64,000 nucleotides of DNA from positions 1 to 64,000 of the forward strand of contig NZ_VMNH01000007.1 of the NCBI RefSeq assembly GCF_007625115.1. The letters are read 5' to 3'. A program made the position numbers and the translations under genes. The stretch comes from Sedimenticola selenatireducens (lineage in GTDB: Bacteria > Pseudomonadota > Gammaproteobacteria > Chromatiales > Chromatiaceae). Numbering within the stretch: position 1 is the first letter of the stretch; each line of letters opens with the position of its first letter. The notes beneath the pieces were generated by a model, which saw only the letters and a list, made by a program, of their open reading frames with translations, had not been told where the DNA came from and did no database searches. Shown piece by piece: positions 44,266 to 54,660 of the stretch.

Positions 44266-44625
44266 ATGCCTCGCGTAAAACGTGGTGTACAAGCACACGC
44301 CCGACATAAAAAAGTGCTTAAAGCGGCTAAAGGTTACTACGGTGCCCGCAGCAAGATTTATCGTGTAGCAAAACAGGCCGTCATCAAGGCGGGTCAATAT
44401 GCCTATCGTGATCGTCGCCAGAAAAAGCGTCAATTTCGTGCACTCTGGATTGCCCGTATCAATGCCGGTGCCCGCAACAATGGTCTCTCTTACAGCCGTA
44501 TGATTAATGGCCTCAAGAAAGCGAACATTGAGATTGATCGTAAGATGCTGGCTGATCTGGCCATCTTTGACAAGCCGGCGTTTAGCGCCCTGGCAGAACA
44601 GGCTAAGGCCAGTCTCTCCAGCTGA
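44266..44625 (+). CDS. rplT: 50S ribosomal protein L20
   Basis: A 119-residue L20: [38 protein letters not shown]-like ([19 protein letters not shown]), [20 protein letters not shown], and the C-terminal globular part. L20 represses rpmI-rplT translation in E. coli. AGGAG precedes the ATG. Confidence 0.97.
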   Translation: MPRVKRGVQAHARHKKVLKAAKGYYGARSKIYRVAKQAVIKAGQYAYRDRRQKKRQFRALWIARINAGARNNGLSYSRMINGLKKANIEIDRKMLADLAIFDKPAFSALAEQAKASLSS

Positions 44626-44664
44626 AAGCTTGTCATTGCGTCTGCAGTAAACCGACGCAAATGA

Positions 44665-45783
<1,119 letters not shown>

Positions 45784-45867
45784 CCGATGCCTGGTGAACT
45801 AGAACCGAACATTGAACAACGATTTTCAGAGTACGCAGTGTGCTCGATTAGGATTGGATAAGAGATT

Positions 45868-48246
45868 ATGAAATTCAGTGAAGCCTGGTTACGTGAATGG
45901 GTGAATCCCTCCGTCAATACCACTGAACTGGCCGATCAGCTCAGTATGGCGGGTCTGGAAGTGGACTCCGTGGAGCCGGTTGCAGGTGAATTTGAGGGCG
46001 TGGTAGTAGGCGAGGTCCTGACGCGGGAACAGCATCCTGATGCAGACAAGCTCAGCCTGTGCACGGTCAATGTGGGCGCTGCAGAGACACTGCAGATTGT
46101 CTGTGGTGCACCGAACGTTGCGGCTGGACTGAAAGTGCCTGTTGCGGTCATCGGTGCTGTGTTGCCGGGGAATTTCAAGATCAAGCGGGCCAAGCTTCGG
46201 GGTGTTGAATCCCAAGGAATGATCTGCTCAGCTTCTGAACTTGGATTGGCGGCCTCATCTGAGGGTATTTTACCGTTGGCTGAGGATGCGCCAGTTGGTA
46301 CGGATTTCCGGGAGTATCTGTCGCTCAATGACCAATCGATTGATGTCGATCTGACCCCCGATCGGGGCGATTGCCTCGGTTTAGCGGGCATTGCGCGAGA
46401 AGTAGGGGTTATAAACCGTTCTCCTGTCACGCCTCCTAAGATGGCGCCGGTGCCAGCCGTGATTCAGGATCAGTTTCCTGTTGCATTGGAGGCTCCAAAT
46501 GCCTGTCCGCGTTATCTCTGCAGGATCGTAAGAAACATAAATCCTGCTGCCGAGACGCCCCTGTGGATGCAGGAGCGGTTACGCAGAAGTGATCTGCGCT
46601 CAATCAGTCCAGTAGTGGATGTCACCAACTATGTGATGATGGAATTGGGTCAGCCCATGCATGGGTTTGATCTGGCTGAACTTGATGGCGGTATACGGGT
46701 GCGTATGGCCGACGAAGGTGAGCCGTTGGTACTGCTGGACGGTCAAACGGTCACCCTACGCAATGATACGCTGGTCATCGCGGACCACAGCAAGGTTGTT
46801 GCCGTGGCGGGGATTATGGGGGGTGAGCACTCCGGTGTGGGTGAGCAAACCAAGGATATCCTGCTGGAGAGCGCCTTTTTTACGCCTATGGCTATTAGCG
46901 GTAAGGCGCGCAGCTATGGCCTGCATACAGATTCCTCTCATCGCTTTGAGCGCGGCGTTGATCCAGAGTTACAGCGCCAGGCAATTGAGCGCGCAACACA
47001 ACTGTTGCTTGATATTGTGGGTGGAGAGCCCGGTCCTGTCGTAGAGGCGCTAGAAGCGTCTCATATTGATCCGCGTCCTGAAATCCTGCTCCGCCGTACA
47101 CGTGTTGCCATGGTGCTTGGACTGGAGATAGAGGATGAGATCATTGCCGATATTCTGGTTCGCCTGGAAATGAAGGTTGAGACGGTTGCAGAAGGCTGGA
47201 AAGTGACGGCTCCCAGCTGTCGGTTTGATATCAGCATCGAAGAAGATCTGATAGAGGAAGTCGGTAGAATCTACGGCTACACGCGTATCCCAACAAAGCG
47301 CACAGCGGCAGCTACCGTGATGCAAACCGAGGCTGAAGTTACCTTCAATCTACAGCGGGCAAAGCGTCTGCTGGTCGATCGAGATTATCAGGAAGCAATC
47401 ACCTATAGCTTCATCAGTCGTGAGATGCATGACCTGATTGATCCGGGTCATGTGCCGGTGGTGTTGGCGAATCCGATATCCTCCGATATGTCGATCATGC
47501 GTACCACGCTTTGGCCGGGTCTGTTGCAGACGGCAATATATAACCAATCGCGCCAGCAAATGCGCGTTAGAATCTTTGAGTCAGGTCTTAGGTTTGTAAA
47601 GCAAGATGATGAAATAAAACAAGAAATGATGCTTTCTTGCTTGATTTCAGGTACGGTAACACCTGAAGGGTGGAGTGACTCAGCCCGCGAAGCGGATTTC
47701 TTTGATATCAAGGCCGATTTAGAGGCGATTTTTGCACTGACAGGCTGCCCTGATGACTTTGATTTTGTTCAGGCATCACATCCCTCGCTTCACCCGGGAC
47801 AGACGGCCGAGATTACCCGTGCGGGTCAATCGATTGGTTGGATTGGTAAGCTTCACCCTGAACTGGAAGCGAAACTGGATCTCACGACAGGTGTCTATCT
47901 GTTTGAGATTCGGATAAATGAGTTGCTGGAAGGGCGATTGCCGGCATTTAAGCCGCTTTCCAAGTACCCGTCAATTCGTCGTGATATTGCGATTGTGGTG
48001 GATGAGAGTGTTAGATTTAGTGATATTCGTCAGGCAATTAGAGGTTCGGCACCTGAAATCTTAAGAGAAATATTGATTTTCGACGTCTATACTGGAGAAA
48101 AGGTAGACTCAGGACGAAAAAGTCTCGCTTTGGGCTTGATTTTACAGGAAAGTTCCCACACTCTTACCGATGAAAAAGTGGAAAGCGTAATGGCGCAGGT
48201 GATCTCCACGCTAAAAGAGCATTACAACGCACAACTGAGAGATTGA
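45868..48246 (+). CDS. pheT: Phenylalanine-tRNA ligase beta subunit
   Basis: A 792-residue subunit. In order: tRNA-binding EMAP-like domain (GVVVGEVLTREQHPDADKLS), B3/4 editing region (RICRIVRNINP-like, LCRIVRNINPAAETPLWM), B5 domain (RTAAATVMQTEAEVTFN), core-like domain, and ferredoxin-fold anticodon domain at the end (KPLSKYPSIRRDIAIVVDES). Eighty-four bases after pheS and three before ihfA, in the same operon. Confidence 0.97.
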   Translation: MKFSEAWLREWVNPSVNTTELADQLSMAGLEVDSVEPVAGEFEGVVVGEVLTREQHPDADKLSLCTVNVGAAETLQIVCGAPNVAAGLKVPVAVIGAVLPGNFKIKRAKLRGVESQGMICSASELGLAASSEGILPLAEDAPVGTDFREYLSLNDQSIDVDLTPDRGDCLGLAGIAREVGVINRSPVTPPKMAPVPAVIQDQFPVALEAPNACPRYLCRIVRNINPAAETPLWMQERLRRSDLRSISPVVDVTNYVMMELGQPMHGFDLAELDGGIRVRMADEGEPLVLLDGQTVTLRNDTLVIADHSKVVAVAGIMGGEHSGVGEQTKDILLESAFFTPMAISGKARSYGLHTDSSHRFERGVDPELQRQAIERATQLLLDIVGGEPGPVVEALEASHIDPRPEILLRRTRVAMVLGLEIEDEIIADILVRLEMKVETVAEGWKVTAPSCRFDISIEEDLIEEVGRIYGYTRIPTKRTAAATVMQTEAEVTFNLQRAKRLLVDRDYQEAITYSFISREMHDLIDPGHVPVVLANPISSDMSIMRTTLWPGLLQTAIYNQSRQQMRVRIFESGLRFVKQDDEIKQEMMLSCLISGTVTPEGWSDSAREADFFDIKADLEAIFALTGCPDDFDFVQASHPSLHPGQTAEITRAGQSIGWIGKLHPELEAKLDLTTGVYLFEIRINELLEGRLPAFKPLSKYPSIRRDIAIVVDESVRFSDIRQAIRGSAPEILREILIFDVYTGEKVDSGRKSLALGLILQESSHTLTDEKVESVMAQVISTLKEHYNAQLRD

Positions 48247-48249
48247 ATT

Positions 48250-48549
48250 ATGGCTTTGACCAAGGCGGATATTGCCGAAAAACTTTTTGATGAGCTGGGC
48301 CTTAACAAGCGTGAGGCCAAAGAGATGGTTGAAATGTTTTTTGAGAAAGTGCGCATTTCACTTCAGGAAGGTTCACAGGTTAAGTTGTCTGGATTTGGTA
48401 ATTTTGATCTTCGTGAAAAGAAAGAACGGCCAGGGCGTAACCCTAAGACGGGAGAAGAGATACCTATCTCAGCTCGTCGTGTCGTAACATTTCGTCCCGG
48501 TCAAAAATTGAAGGCGAGGGTGGAAGCTTATGCTGGAAGCGAGCAGTAA
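48250..48549 (+). CDS. ihfA: Integration host factor subunit alpha
   Basis: A 99-residue HU/IHF protein: [40 protein letters not shown], and the DNA-binding arm [25 protein letters not shown] (in parts; Arg-Asn-Pro present). Binds and bends DNA with IhfB. It follows pheT by three bases and overlaps the MerR-like gene by 20 bases. Confidence 0.97.
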   Translation: MALTKADIAEKLFDELGLNKREAKEMVEMFFEKVRISLQEGSQVKLSGFGNFDLREKKERPGRNPKTGEEIPISARRVVTFRPGQKLKARVEAYAGSEQ

Positions 48550-48889
48550 TACTGCAGATCTGCCGGCCATACCCGGCAAGCGCTACTTCACCATTGGTGA
48601 GGTGAGTGAGCTATGTGGCGTAAAACCCCATGTTCTTCGCTACTGGGAGCAGGAGTTTTCTCAGCTCAAGCCGATCAAACGACGCGGAAATCGTCGCTAT
48701 TATCAGCGCCACGATGTACTGATGATTCGTCAGATTCGCAGCCTCTTATACGATCAGGGCTTTACTATTGGTGGAGCCAGACAGCAGCTTTCTGGTGAAG
48801 GCGCAAAAGAGGATCAGGACCAGAGCCATCAGATCGCCAGGCAGCTTCGGACCGAACTGGAAGAGGTGCTACAGATACTGAAACGCTGA
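48530..48889 (+). CDS. MerR-family regulator
   Basis: A 119-residue MerR-type protein with an intact helix-turn-helix ([40 protein letters not shown]) followed by a short helix. It has no effector-binding tail and no metal-binding Cys beyond the one in the HTH, so it is the small, orphan type found after ihfA in most gammaproteobacteria. Target genes are unknown. It overlaps ihfA by 20 bases, so translation is likely coupled. Confidence 0.9.
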   Translation: MLEASSNTADLPAIPGKRYFTIGEVSELCGVKPHVLRYWEQEFSQLKPIKRRGNRRYYQRHDVLMIRQIRSLLYDQGFTIGGARQQLSGEGAKEDQDQSHQIARQLRTELEEVLQILKR

Positions 48890-48900
48890 TTTTGTCAGCA

Positions 48901-48929
48901 TTGACAATGAGGTGCATACCGCCTAGTAT
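48901..48929 (+). promoter_or_regulatory. tRNA-Pro promoter
   Basis: TTGACA at 48901-48906, 17-base spacer, TAGTAT at 48924-48929, then a GC-rich discriminator GCGCGCTC; tRNA-Pro starts at 48943. Close to consensus. Confidence 0.85.
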
Positions 48930-48942
48930 GCGCGCTCAGTTT

Positions 48943-49019
48943 CGGGCGGTGGCGCAGTCTGGTAGCGTGCTTGTCTGGGGGACAAGTGGTCGCAGGTTCA
49001 AATCCTGTCCGCCCGACCA
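48943..49019 (+). tRNA. tRNA-Pro (GGG)
   Basis: A 77-nt cloverleaf: acceptor CGGGCGG/CCGCCCG, D arm GCGCAGTCTGGTAGCGTGC, anticodon stem CTTGT/ACAAG with loop CTGGGGG and GGG anticodon, T arm GCAGGTTCAAATCCTGT, and encoded CCA. Confidence 0.97.
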
Positions 49020-49023
49020 AACG

Positions 49024-49061
49024 AAAAAAGAGGATTATCCGAAAGGGTGGTCCTCTTTTTT
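49024..49061 (+). terminator. Terminator after tRNA-Pro
   Basis: AAAAAAGAGGATTATCC pairs nearly perfectly with GGGTGGTCCTCTTTTTT (17 bp with several G-U pairs, tetraloop GAAA), ending in six T. A strong, long hairpin. Confidence 0.92.
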
Positions 49062-49202
49062 GTTTTCAGGGGAAGATGACCATGAGAAATTGGTCTGGGT
49101 GCAGGGACGCGGTTTTGAGAAACCTGACTGATTGGTGAGTGCTATACTCTGCCACGCTAAAAGTCTTTGGCCTCAATTTATGCAAGCAGACAATCCCAGA
49201 CA

Positions 49203-50591
49203 ATGACCGATCTACCCCTGCGTATGCAGGCGCTTCCCTATATTGCCGATAGTAGTCGACTTTTTGCCTCACTTGCGGCGCGGCCTTGGGCCGTGTTTCT
49301 CGATAGTGGCCGTTCGATGGCTACTCAAGGGCGCTATGATCTACTTGCCTCTGATCCAATGATTACCCTGGTGACTCAAGGTCGGCAAACCCTCATAAAA
49401 GACGCTGAAGGCCGCGGTGTGCATGCAGACGAAGACCCGCTGACAGTGTTGCAGTCTTATCTCAGACACTATCGGCAGAATTCTCCGACTGATCTGCCCT
49501 TTTATGGTGGGGCTCTGGGTTACTTTTCGTATGATCTTGGTCGTCACTTCGAACGGTTGCCTCTACTAAGCCATGATGAAGATTGTTTGCCGGAGATGGC
49601 CGTAGGCATCTATGACTGGGTGGTAGTGGTTGATCACGCGGAGCAAGCCAGCTGGCTGGTTGGTGCCGGATTTGATTCGGCTACTGACGAGAAGTGGTCT
49701 GATCTTGTTGCGTTATTTTCCCCCGTTGATCCTCCATGCGACAAGTCAGCTCCGTTATCAGTGATAAGTGAAATAGAATCCAATATGCCCCCCCGGCAGT
49801 ACGCAGAGGCATTCCAGAAGGTGCAACGCTTTATTCGGGAGGGTGATTGCTATCAAGTCAACCTGGCCCAGCGCTTCAGCGTGAAAGTCAAGGGCTCACC
49901 CTGGTCGGCCTACAAGCAATTGCGTGAACTAAATCCAGCTCCATTTTCGGCCTATTTGAATACGCCGGTGGTGCAGATTTTATCTTCCTCTCCTGAGCGG
50001 TTTCTAAAGGTTGAAAACGGAGCAGTAGAAACCTCACCTATTAAAGGAACCATGCCCCGTAGTGACGATACCGAGCTGGACCAGCAACAGCGATGGCGCT
50101 TGTTAAGCAGCGAAAAGGATCGGGCGGAGAATCTGATGATTGTCGATCTGCTGCGCAACGATCTGAGTAAGGCCTGTGCCCTAGGCAGTGTTACTGTGCC
50201 CAAACTATTCGATGTAGAGAGTTATGCCACCGTGCACCATCTGGTCTCTACAATCCGGGGGCAACTTGCAAATGACAAAGATGCCGTCGATCTTCTTCGG
50301 GGTTGTTTTCCCGGTGGCTCCATCACCGGTGCGCCCAAGTTGCGGGCAATGGAGATTATTGAGTTGCTGGAGCCCGATAGACGGGGTGTCTATTGCGGCT
50401 CAATCGGCTATATCGGTTTTAATGGCAATATGGATACCAATATTGCGATACGTACAATGATACATATTGATGGTACGATGCGGCTTTGGGCGGGTGGAGG
50501 TATCGTCGCGGATTCAGTCATGGAGACCGAGTATGCGGAGACCTTTCACAAGGCGAAGGCCATGTTACAACTGCTTCAGCCAGAGTGCTGA
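49203..50591 (+). CDS. pabB: Aminodeoxychorismate synthase component I
   Basis: A 462-residue chorismate-using enzyme. It has the anthranilate-synthase-like core: SPERFLKVENGAVETSPIKG, RDRAENLMIVDLLRNDLSK-like (EKDRAENLMIVDLLRNDLSK), GCFPGGSITGAPKLRAMEII, YCGSIGYIGFNGNMDTNIAI and GGGIVADSVMETEYAETFHK. The PIKGT motif, with Lys, is the PabB signature (TrpE has PIAGT). With PabA it makes 4-amino-4-deoxychorismate for folate. ATG 49203 chosen; upstream in-frame ATG at 49167 adds residues unlike the family. Confidence 0.93.
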   Translation: MTDLPLRMQALPYIADSSRLFASLAARPWAVFLDSGRSMATQGRYDLLASDPMITLVTQGRQTLIKDAEGRGVHADEDPLTVLQSYLRHYRQNSPTDLPFYGGALGYFSYDLGRHFERLPLLSHDEDCLPEMAVGIYDWVVVVDHAEQASWLVGAGFDSATDEKWSDLVALFSPVDPPCDKSAPLSVISEIESNMPPRQYAEAFQKVQRFIREGDCYQVNLAQRFSVKVKGSPWSAYKQLRELNPAPFSAYLNTPVVQILSSSPERFLKVENGAVETSPIKGTMPRSDDTELDQQQRWRLLSSEKDRAENLMIVDLLRNDLSKACALGSVTVPKLFDVESYATVHHLVSTIRGQLANDKDAVDLLRGCFPGGSITGAPKLRAMEIIELLEPDRRGVYCGSIGYIGFNGNMDTNIAIRTMIHIDGTMRLWAGGGIVADSVMETEYAETFHKAKAMLQLLQPEC

Positions 50592-50655
50592 GGAACTCTT
50601 TTTTCAAGTAGGGGATGGATTATCACTACTTCAGATTGATTCGTAGAAGCCACAG

Positions 50656-51498
50656 ATGTCTATACGTATTGCCAGTATTCTATTTTCGATACTGGCCCAT
50701 GGAACAGCATTTATCTATTTAGACAGTTTTATCTCGCTCGACAAACCCACAGGGGTTGAAACGGGACAGGGGATGAAAGTCACCCTTGTGCGCGCCGAAA
50801 AAAAAATTCCGAGTATGCAACCTCAACATTCTATAGCGTTGCCTGATACACCCGTAAAGAGTGAGCAGAAGCCACTAGAATACAAGGAAGTGGTCGCAGA
50901 TTCTGTCGCTGTGTCCAGCGAAATTAAACAAATCTCAACCCTGGACGTTGACCAGATAAATGCACGTAGTCCCACGAGTGCGGGTAAGTTCAATTCCGTA
51001 GAGGAAAAAGTACCATCAACAAAAAAGAGGAAGCTCATCAAGCCCAGGCCAGTAAAAGCGCTGCCACCACCTGCGCAGATTGTAGCTCCTCAATTACCCA
51101 GCAAGGCCGCACCCCTGGTAGTGGCAACAGTAGCTCCGGAGAGTAATAGCGTCTGGGTTGAATCAAGGACGCTGGTACCATCCAGCGATCAATCTGATCA
51201 GCTACCGGCTATCGAACAGACTTATACCCAGGCCTTGGCTGAAGCCATAGAGAGGAATAAGCACTATCCCTTGCGGGCTAGAAAAAAAGGCCAGCAGGGT
51301 GAGGTGACGGTCCGCTTCACAATTCTAAAAGATGGCTCTATCTCTCAGGTCCAGATTAGCAGCAGTTCCCACTTTTCTGTCCTCGATCGTGCCGCATCAA
51401 AGGCAGTCGAAAGCCTGAGCCGATTCCGTCCTATCCCTGATCAACTAAAGCGTGATCGCTGGGATTTTCAAGTCCCGGTACGTTTTGCGGTGAATTAA
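50656..51498 (+). CDS. tonB: TonB-like energy transducer
   Basis: A 280-residue protein: N-terminal membrane anchor (ASILFSILAHGTAFIYL), a long Pro/Lys/Glu-rich periplasmic linker (KKRKLIKPRPVKALPPPAQI), and a C-terminal TonB domain with HYPLRARKKGQQGEVTVRFT, LDRAASKAVESLSRFRPIP and DFQVPVRFAV. TonB couples proton motive force to outer-membrane receptors. Neither ExbB nor ExbD is encoded here. The gene precedes the cobalamin riboswitch and btuB, so it may specialise in BtuB, but it is upstream of the riboswitch and so not under it. Confidence 0.9.
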   Translation: MSIRIASILFSILAHGTAFIYLDSFISLDKPTGVETGQGMKVTLVRAEKKIPSMQPQHSIALPDTPVKSEQKPLEYKEVVADSVAVSSEIKQISTLDVDQINARSPTSAGKFNSVEEKVPSTKKRKLIKPRPVKALPPPAQIVAPQLPSKAAPLVVATVAPESNSVWVESRTLVPSSDQSDQLPAIEQTYTQALAEAIERNKHYPLRARKKGQQGEVTVRFTILKDGSISQVQISSSSHFSVLDRAASKAVESLSRFRPIPDQLKRDRWDFQVPVRFAVN

Positions 51499-51544
51499 AA
51501 GCCCTTGTGCATTTTTGATCTTGCATTAAAATAGCCGACTCTGA

Positions 51545-51712
51545 TGGGTGCCCCTCGTGGGTTAAAAGGGAACAAGGTGAGTCATCCAGACAACTCCTTG
51601 ACTGTCCTCGCAACTGTAAGCAAGTAGTCCGGTCTCAACAAGCCACTGACAACCTGTCGGGAAGGCGACACCGGGTGATGATCTGCAAGTCAGGAAACCT
51701 GCCTCTCACGCG
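51545..51712 (+). promoter_or_regulatory. Cobalamin riboswitch
   Basis: The adenosylcobalamin-riboswitch pattern is present in order: GGGTGCCCCTCGTGGG, AAAAGGGAACAAGGTGAGTC, TCGCAACTGTAAGCAAG, CCACTGACAA, GGGAAGGCGACA, and the B12 box GCAAGTCAGGAAACCTGCC at 51685-51703. It lies 200 bases before btuB and will lower btuB expression when the coenzyme is abundant. Ends of the aptamer are approximate. Confidence 0.95.
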
Positions 51713-51865
51713 TCGCAATTCTATTGAACGGGGTATTCTGTAGAGCGGTCATCCGTTAGCTGGCGCATTCAAGCAGGCTGGAAAAGCCTGTACTTGTATG
51801 CAGTCCTGTTGTAGCCGAATCATCTTCGGTCCCTGCAGCATAAACAAGTCTCACTTTTCCGTCCT

Positions 51866-51906
51866 GCATTTAAAAAATGCCTCGCCCATAAATGGGCAAC
51901 GGAGAG
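51866..51906 (+). promoter_or_regulatory. Hairpins over the btuB ribosome-binding region
   Basis: GCATTT (51866-51871) pairs with AAATGC (51875-51880), and GCCCAT (51884-51889) with ATGGGC (51892-51897). The second lies just before GGAGAG (51901-51906), the btuB ribosome site. They are the likely expression platform of the riboswitch acting on translation. Confidence 0.6.
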
Positions 51907-51913
51907 ACCTGTA

Positions 51914-53755
51914 ATGAAGTTCATTCGTTTTGATCAATCGACTCAACCCCTGCTGTTTCTGACCACGCTGTTTACGGTTCCTGTTACCACGGCGCTGGCG
52001 GCCACCTCGCTGGATACTATTAATATAACGGCTAATCGTATGGCCCAGACCATTGATGAGACGCTGGCCGCTGTCACCGTTCTAACGCGTGATGATATTC
52101 AGAAAAGCCAGGCCAAGAATATTACCCAACTGCTAGACGGTACTCAGGGCTTGACTATGAGTAACAACGGTGGATTGGGGAAGGCGACGGGAATTCGACT
52201 ACGCGGTACAGATTCTAAACAGGTGTTGGTATTAATCGATGGAGTTCGGATTGGGTCGGCTACGCTAGGTACTGTCGCCTTTCAGGATATTCCTCTATCC
52301 CAGATCGAGAGGATTGAGGTGGTGCGTGGCCCTCGCTCACAACTGTATGGTGCGGATGCGGTTGGTGGTGTAATACATATTTTTACCCGCCAGGGACGAC
52401 AAGGTACGCGTGTTAGCGGGGATGTAGAATATGGCTCTCATAATACAAAGCGTGTTGGTCTTGGCGTATCAGGCGCGGATGGCAGTTTCGATTACAGTCT
52501 TCAACTCTCGCATTTAAATACAGACGGGTTTAATGCGCTGAAAAACAACAACCCTGACAAGGATGGTTATGAGAATCGTGCTTTCTCAGGAAGTGTAGGC
52601 TATCTTTTTGATAATGGTGTAAAGCTCAATCTTAATGTATTGCGGTCAGAAGGTGAGAATGAATATGACAGTGCCTGGGGGCCAGGCAATCTTTATACAG
52701 CGGATTCACTCCAGCAGTCGGTCAGTGGAAAACTGACATTCTCACCTAATGAAATCTGGGATGTAACATTGTTGTTGGGTGAGACGCGAGACCAGAGTAC
52801 CAACAACACTAACGGTGCCTTCACTTCATATTTCAATACCAAGCGCCGCCAGCTCTCCTGGCAAAATGATCTGGAATTAGGTGAAGAAAGTCTTTTAACC
52901 TTTGGTCTGGACTTCACGCGTGATGCTGTAGAAGGCAGCAGCAACTACAGTGTGAATGAGCGGGATAATAAGGCCCTGTTTGCGCAGTATCAGCGCGAGT
53001 TTGGTAAAAACAGTATTGTGCTGGGACTTCGTCACGATGATAGTGAATCGTATGGTAGCTATAACACCGGCAATATTGCCTTTGGCAGAGATCTGACCGA
53101 TATGCTGAGAGTGATCGCTTCTTACGGTACGGGTTTTAGGGCGCCTACCTTTAATGATCTCTATTACCAGGATCCCTGGGGCTCCAATGGTAACCCCAAC
53201 CTGACCCCGGAAGAGTCAAACAGCTTCGAGCTGGCGTTCAAGGGAAAACAGTCCTGGGGCAATTGGAACATCAACCTGTTCCGCACAGATATTGATGGTC
53301 TGATCGATTGGGTTGAGATTGCGCCATTTACATACCAGCCACAAAATATCAGCCAAGCCAGAATAGATGGTTTAGAGACGGGGCTTGATACGGAGTTGGT
53401 TGGATGGACGGTTGCTGCAAACCTCACGTTACTTGATCCACGCGATAAAACGACGGATAAGTTCTTAATAGACAGAAGCCAACGCACACTGCGTATTGAT
53501 GTCGATCGTACTTTTGGTGACACAGAGCTGGGTGCCACGTTCAATGCTCGAAGCCGAAGTTATAGTAATATCAGCAATACACTCATGGCGGATGGATTCG
53601 GAACCCTTGATCTTCGAGCGGCTCATCATCTGAGCAGCGACTGGACATTGCGTGGTCAGATTCGAAATCTTTTTGATCGGGATTATGAAACTATCCGTAC
53701 CTATAATACGGGCGGACGCGAGTTCTTTGTCTCTGTACACTATGAACCCAAGTAA
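51914..53755 (+). CDS. btuB: TonB-dependent cobalamin receptor BtuB
   Basis: A 613-residue outer-membrane receptor. Signal peptide (PLLFLTTLFTVPVTTALA), TonB-box-like SLDTINITANRM, plug domain (DETLAAVTVLTRDDIQKSQA, LRGTDSKQVLVLIDGVRIGS, IERIEVVRGPRSQLYGADAV) and a 22-strand beta-barrel. It ends with the aromatic FVSVHYEPK-type C-terminal region (two residues after the last aromatic), atypical but not unknown. The riboswitch and the Btu genes downstream make cobalamin the clear substrate. ATG 51914 preceded by GGAGAG. Confidence 0.95.
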   Translation: MKFIRFDQSTQPLLFLTTLFTVPVTTALAATSLDTINITANRMAQTIDETLAAVTVLTRDDIQKSQAKNITQLLDGTQGLTMSNNGGLGKATGIRLRGTDSKQVLVLIDGVRIGSATLGTVAFQDIPLSQIERIEVVRGPRSQLYGADAVGGVIHIFTRQGRQGTRVSGDVEYGSHNTKRVGLGVSGADGSFDYSLQLSHLNTDGFNALKNNNPDKDGYENRAFSGSVGYLFDNGVKLNLNVLRSEGENEYDSAWGPGNLYTADSLQQSVSGKLTFSPNEIWDVTLLLGETRDQSTNNTNGAFTSYFNTKRRQLSWQNDLELGEESLLTFGLDFTRDAVEGSSNYSVNERDNKALFAQYQREFGKNSIVLGLRHDDSESYGSYNTGNIAFGRDLTDMLRVIASYGTGFRAPTFNDLYYQDPWGSNGNPNLTPEESNSFELAFKGKQSWGNWNINLFRTDIDGLIDWVEIAPFTYQPQNISQARIDGLETGLDTELVGWTVAANLTLLDPRDKTTDKFLIDRSQRTLRIDVDRTFGDTELGATFNARSRSYSNISNTLMADGFGTLDLRAAHHLSSDWTLRGQIRNLFDRDYETIRTYNTGGREFFVSVHYEPK

Positions 53756-53835
53756 CTGAAGCAGAGACATGCTCATTCATTGTTAATGAGTGAGCATGTT
53801 TCAAATTAAATGGAAGCGTGGGTGAGTCAATTTAA

Positions 53836-54660
53836 ATGAAAAAAACACTGCTCACTTTTCTCTTGTTACTGATAGTTTACCCCGTGGTCTGGGGTTCCGA
53901 TAAACCCGCCCGCATAGTCTCCATCAATCTCTGCACTGATCAGCTTTTATTGTTGCTGGCTGATCCTGGGCAGATCACCTCAGTCAGTTTTTTGGCTTTA
54001 GAACCTACGAGCTCCTACATGGCTCGGCAGGCGGCACAGTATCCAGTCAACTATGCCAAGGCTGAAGAGTTGATTGATCTCCAGCCGGATCTGATATTGG
54101 CGGGTGCCTATACCGATCGCGCACTGATTTTACTGTTAAGAAAACTGGGTTACCGGGTTGAAACCTTTCCGCTCTCGTCGAGCATTGATGACATACGCGA
54201 TAACATTCGCCTTATGGCTAAATTGATTGATCGCGAATCAGAAGGGGAGATGTTGGTGTCTGAGATGAACCGCCGGCTTGAGAAGATCAGTCGTGCCCAC
54301 CCCAAGCGAAAACCGCGCGGTGCGTTCTATCAACCGAATGGTTACACCGGTGGACGAGGCACACTACAGCACAGTGCCCTTGAACTGGCGGGTTGGAAAA
54401 ATATTGCAGACGAAGAGGGTGTGGTTGGTTATGGCGCCATTGATCTGGAGCGCTTGATACGCTCCCAGCCTGAACAGCTGTTTACCTCATCCTATGCACC
54501 AGGTACTCAGTCGCGTGGCCAACAACTATTGAAACATCCCGTACTCAGGCAAATTACTCAGGGCAGGGAGCCGGTAGAGATCGACTACAAATACTGGATC
54601 TGCGGCGGTCCAATGATTGCCGATGCAGTAGAGATTCTACACCGGAGTCTTCCTCAATGA
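53836..54660 (+). CDS. btuF: Periplasmic cobalamin-binding protein (BtuF type)
   Basis: A 274-residue exported binding protein: signal peptide (TFLLLLIVYPVVWG), then RIVSINLCTDQLLLLLADPG, ELIDLQPDLILAGAYTDRAL, the typical helical-backbone hinge, and the C-terminal LFTSSYAPGTQSRGQQLL. It belongs to the helical-backbone metal-chelate binding family (BtuF/FhuD). It delivers cobalamin from BtuB to BtuC2D2. Overlaps btuC by four bases (ATGA). Confidence 0.85.
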   Translation: MKKTLLTFLLLLIVYPVVWGSDKPARIVSINLCTDQLLLLLADPGQITSVSFLALEPTSSYMARQAAQYPVNYAKAEELIDLQPDLILAGAYTDRALILLLRKLGYRVETFPLSSSIDDIRDNIRLMAKLIDRESEGEMLVSEMNRRLEKISRAHPKRKPRGAFYQPNGYTGGRGTLQHSALELAGWKNIADEEGVVGYGAIDLERLIRSQPEQLFTSSYAPGTQSRGQQLLKHPVLRQITQGREPVEIDYKYWICGGPMIADAVEILHRSLPQ

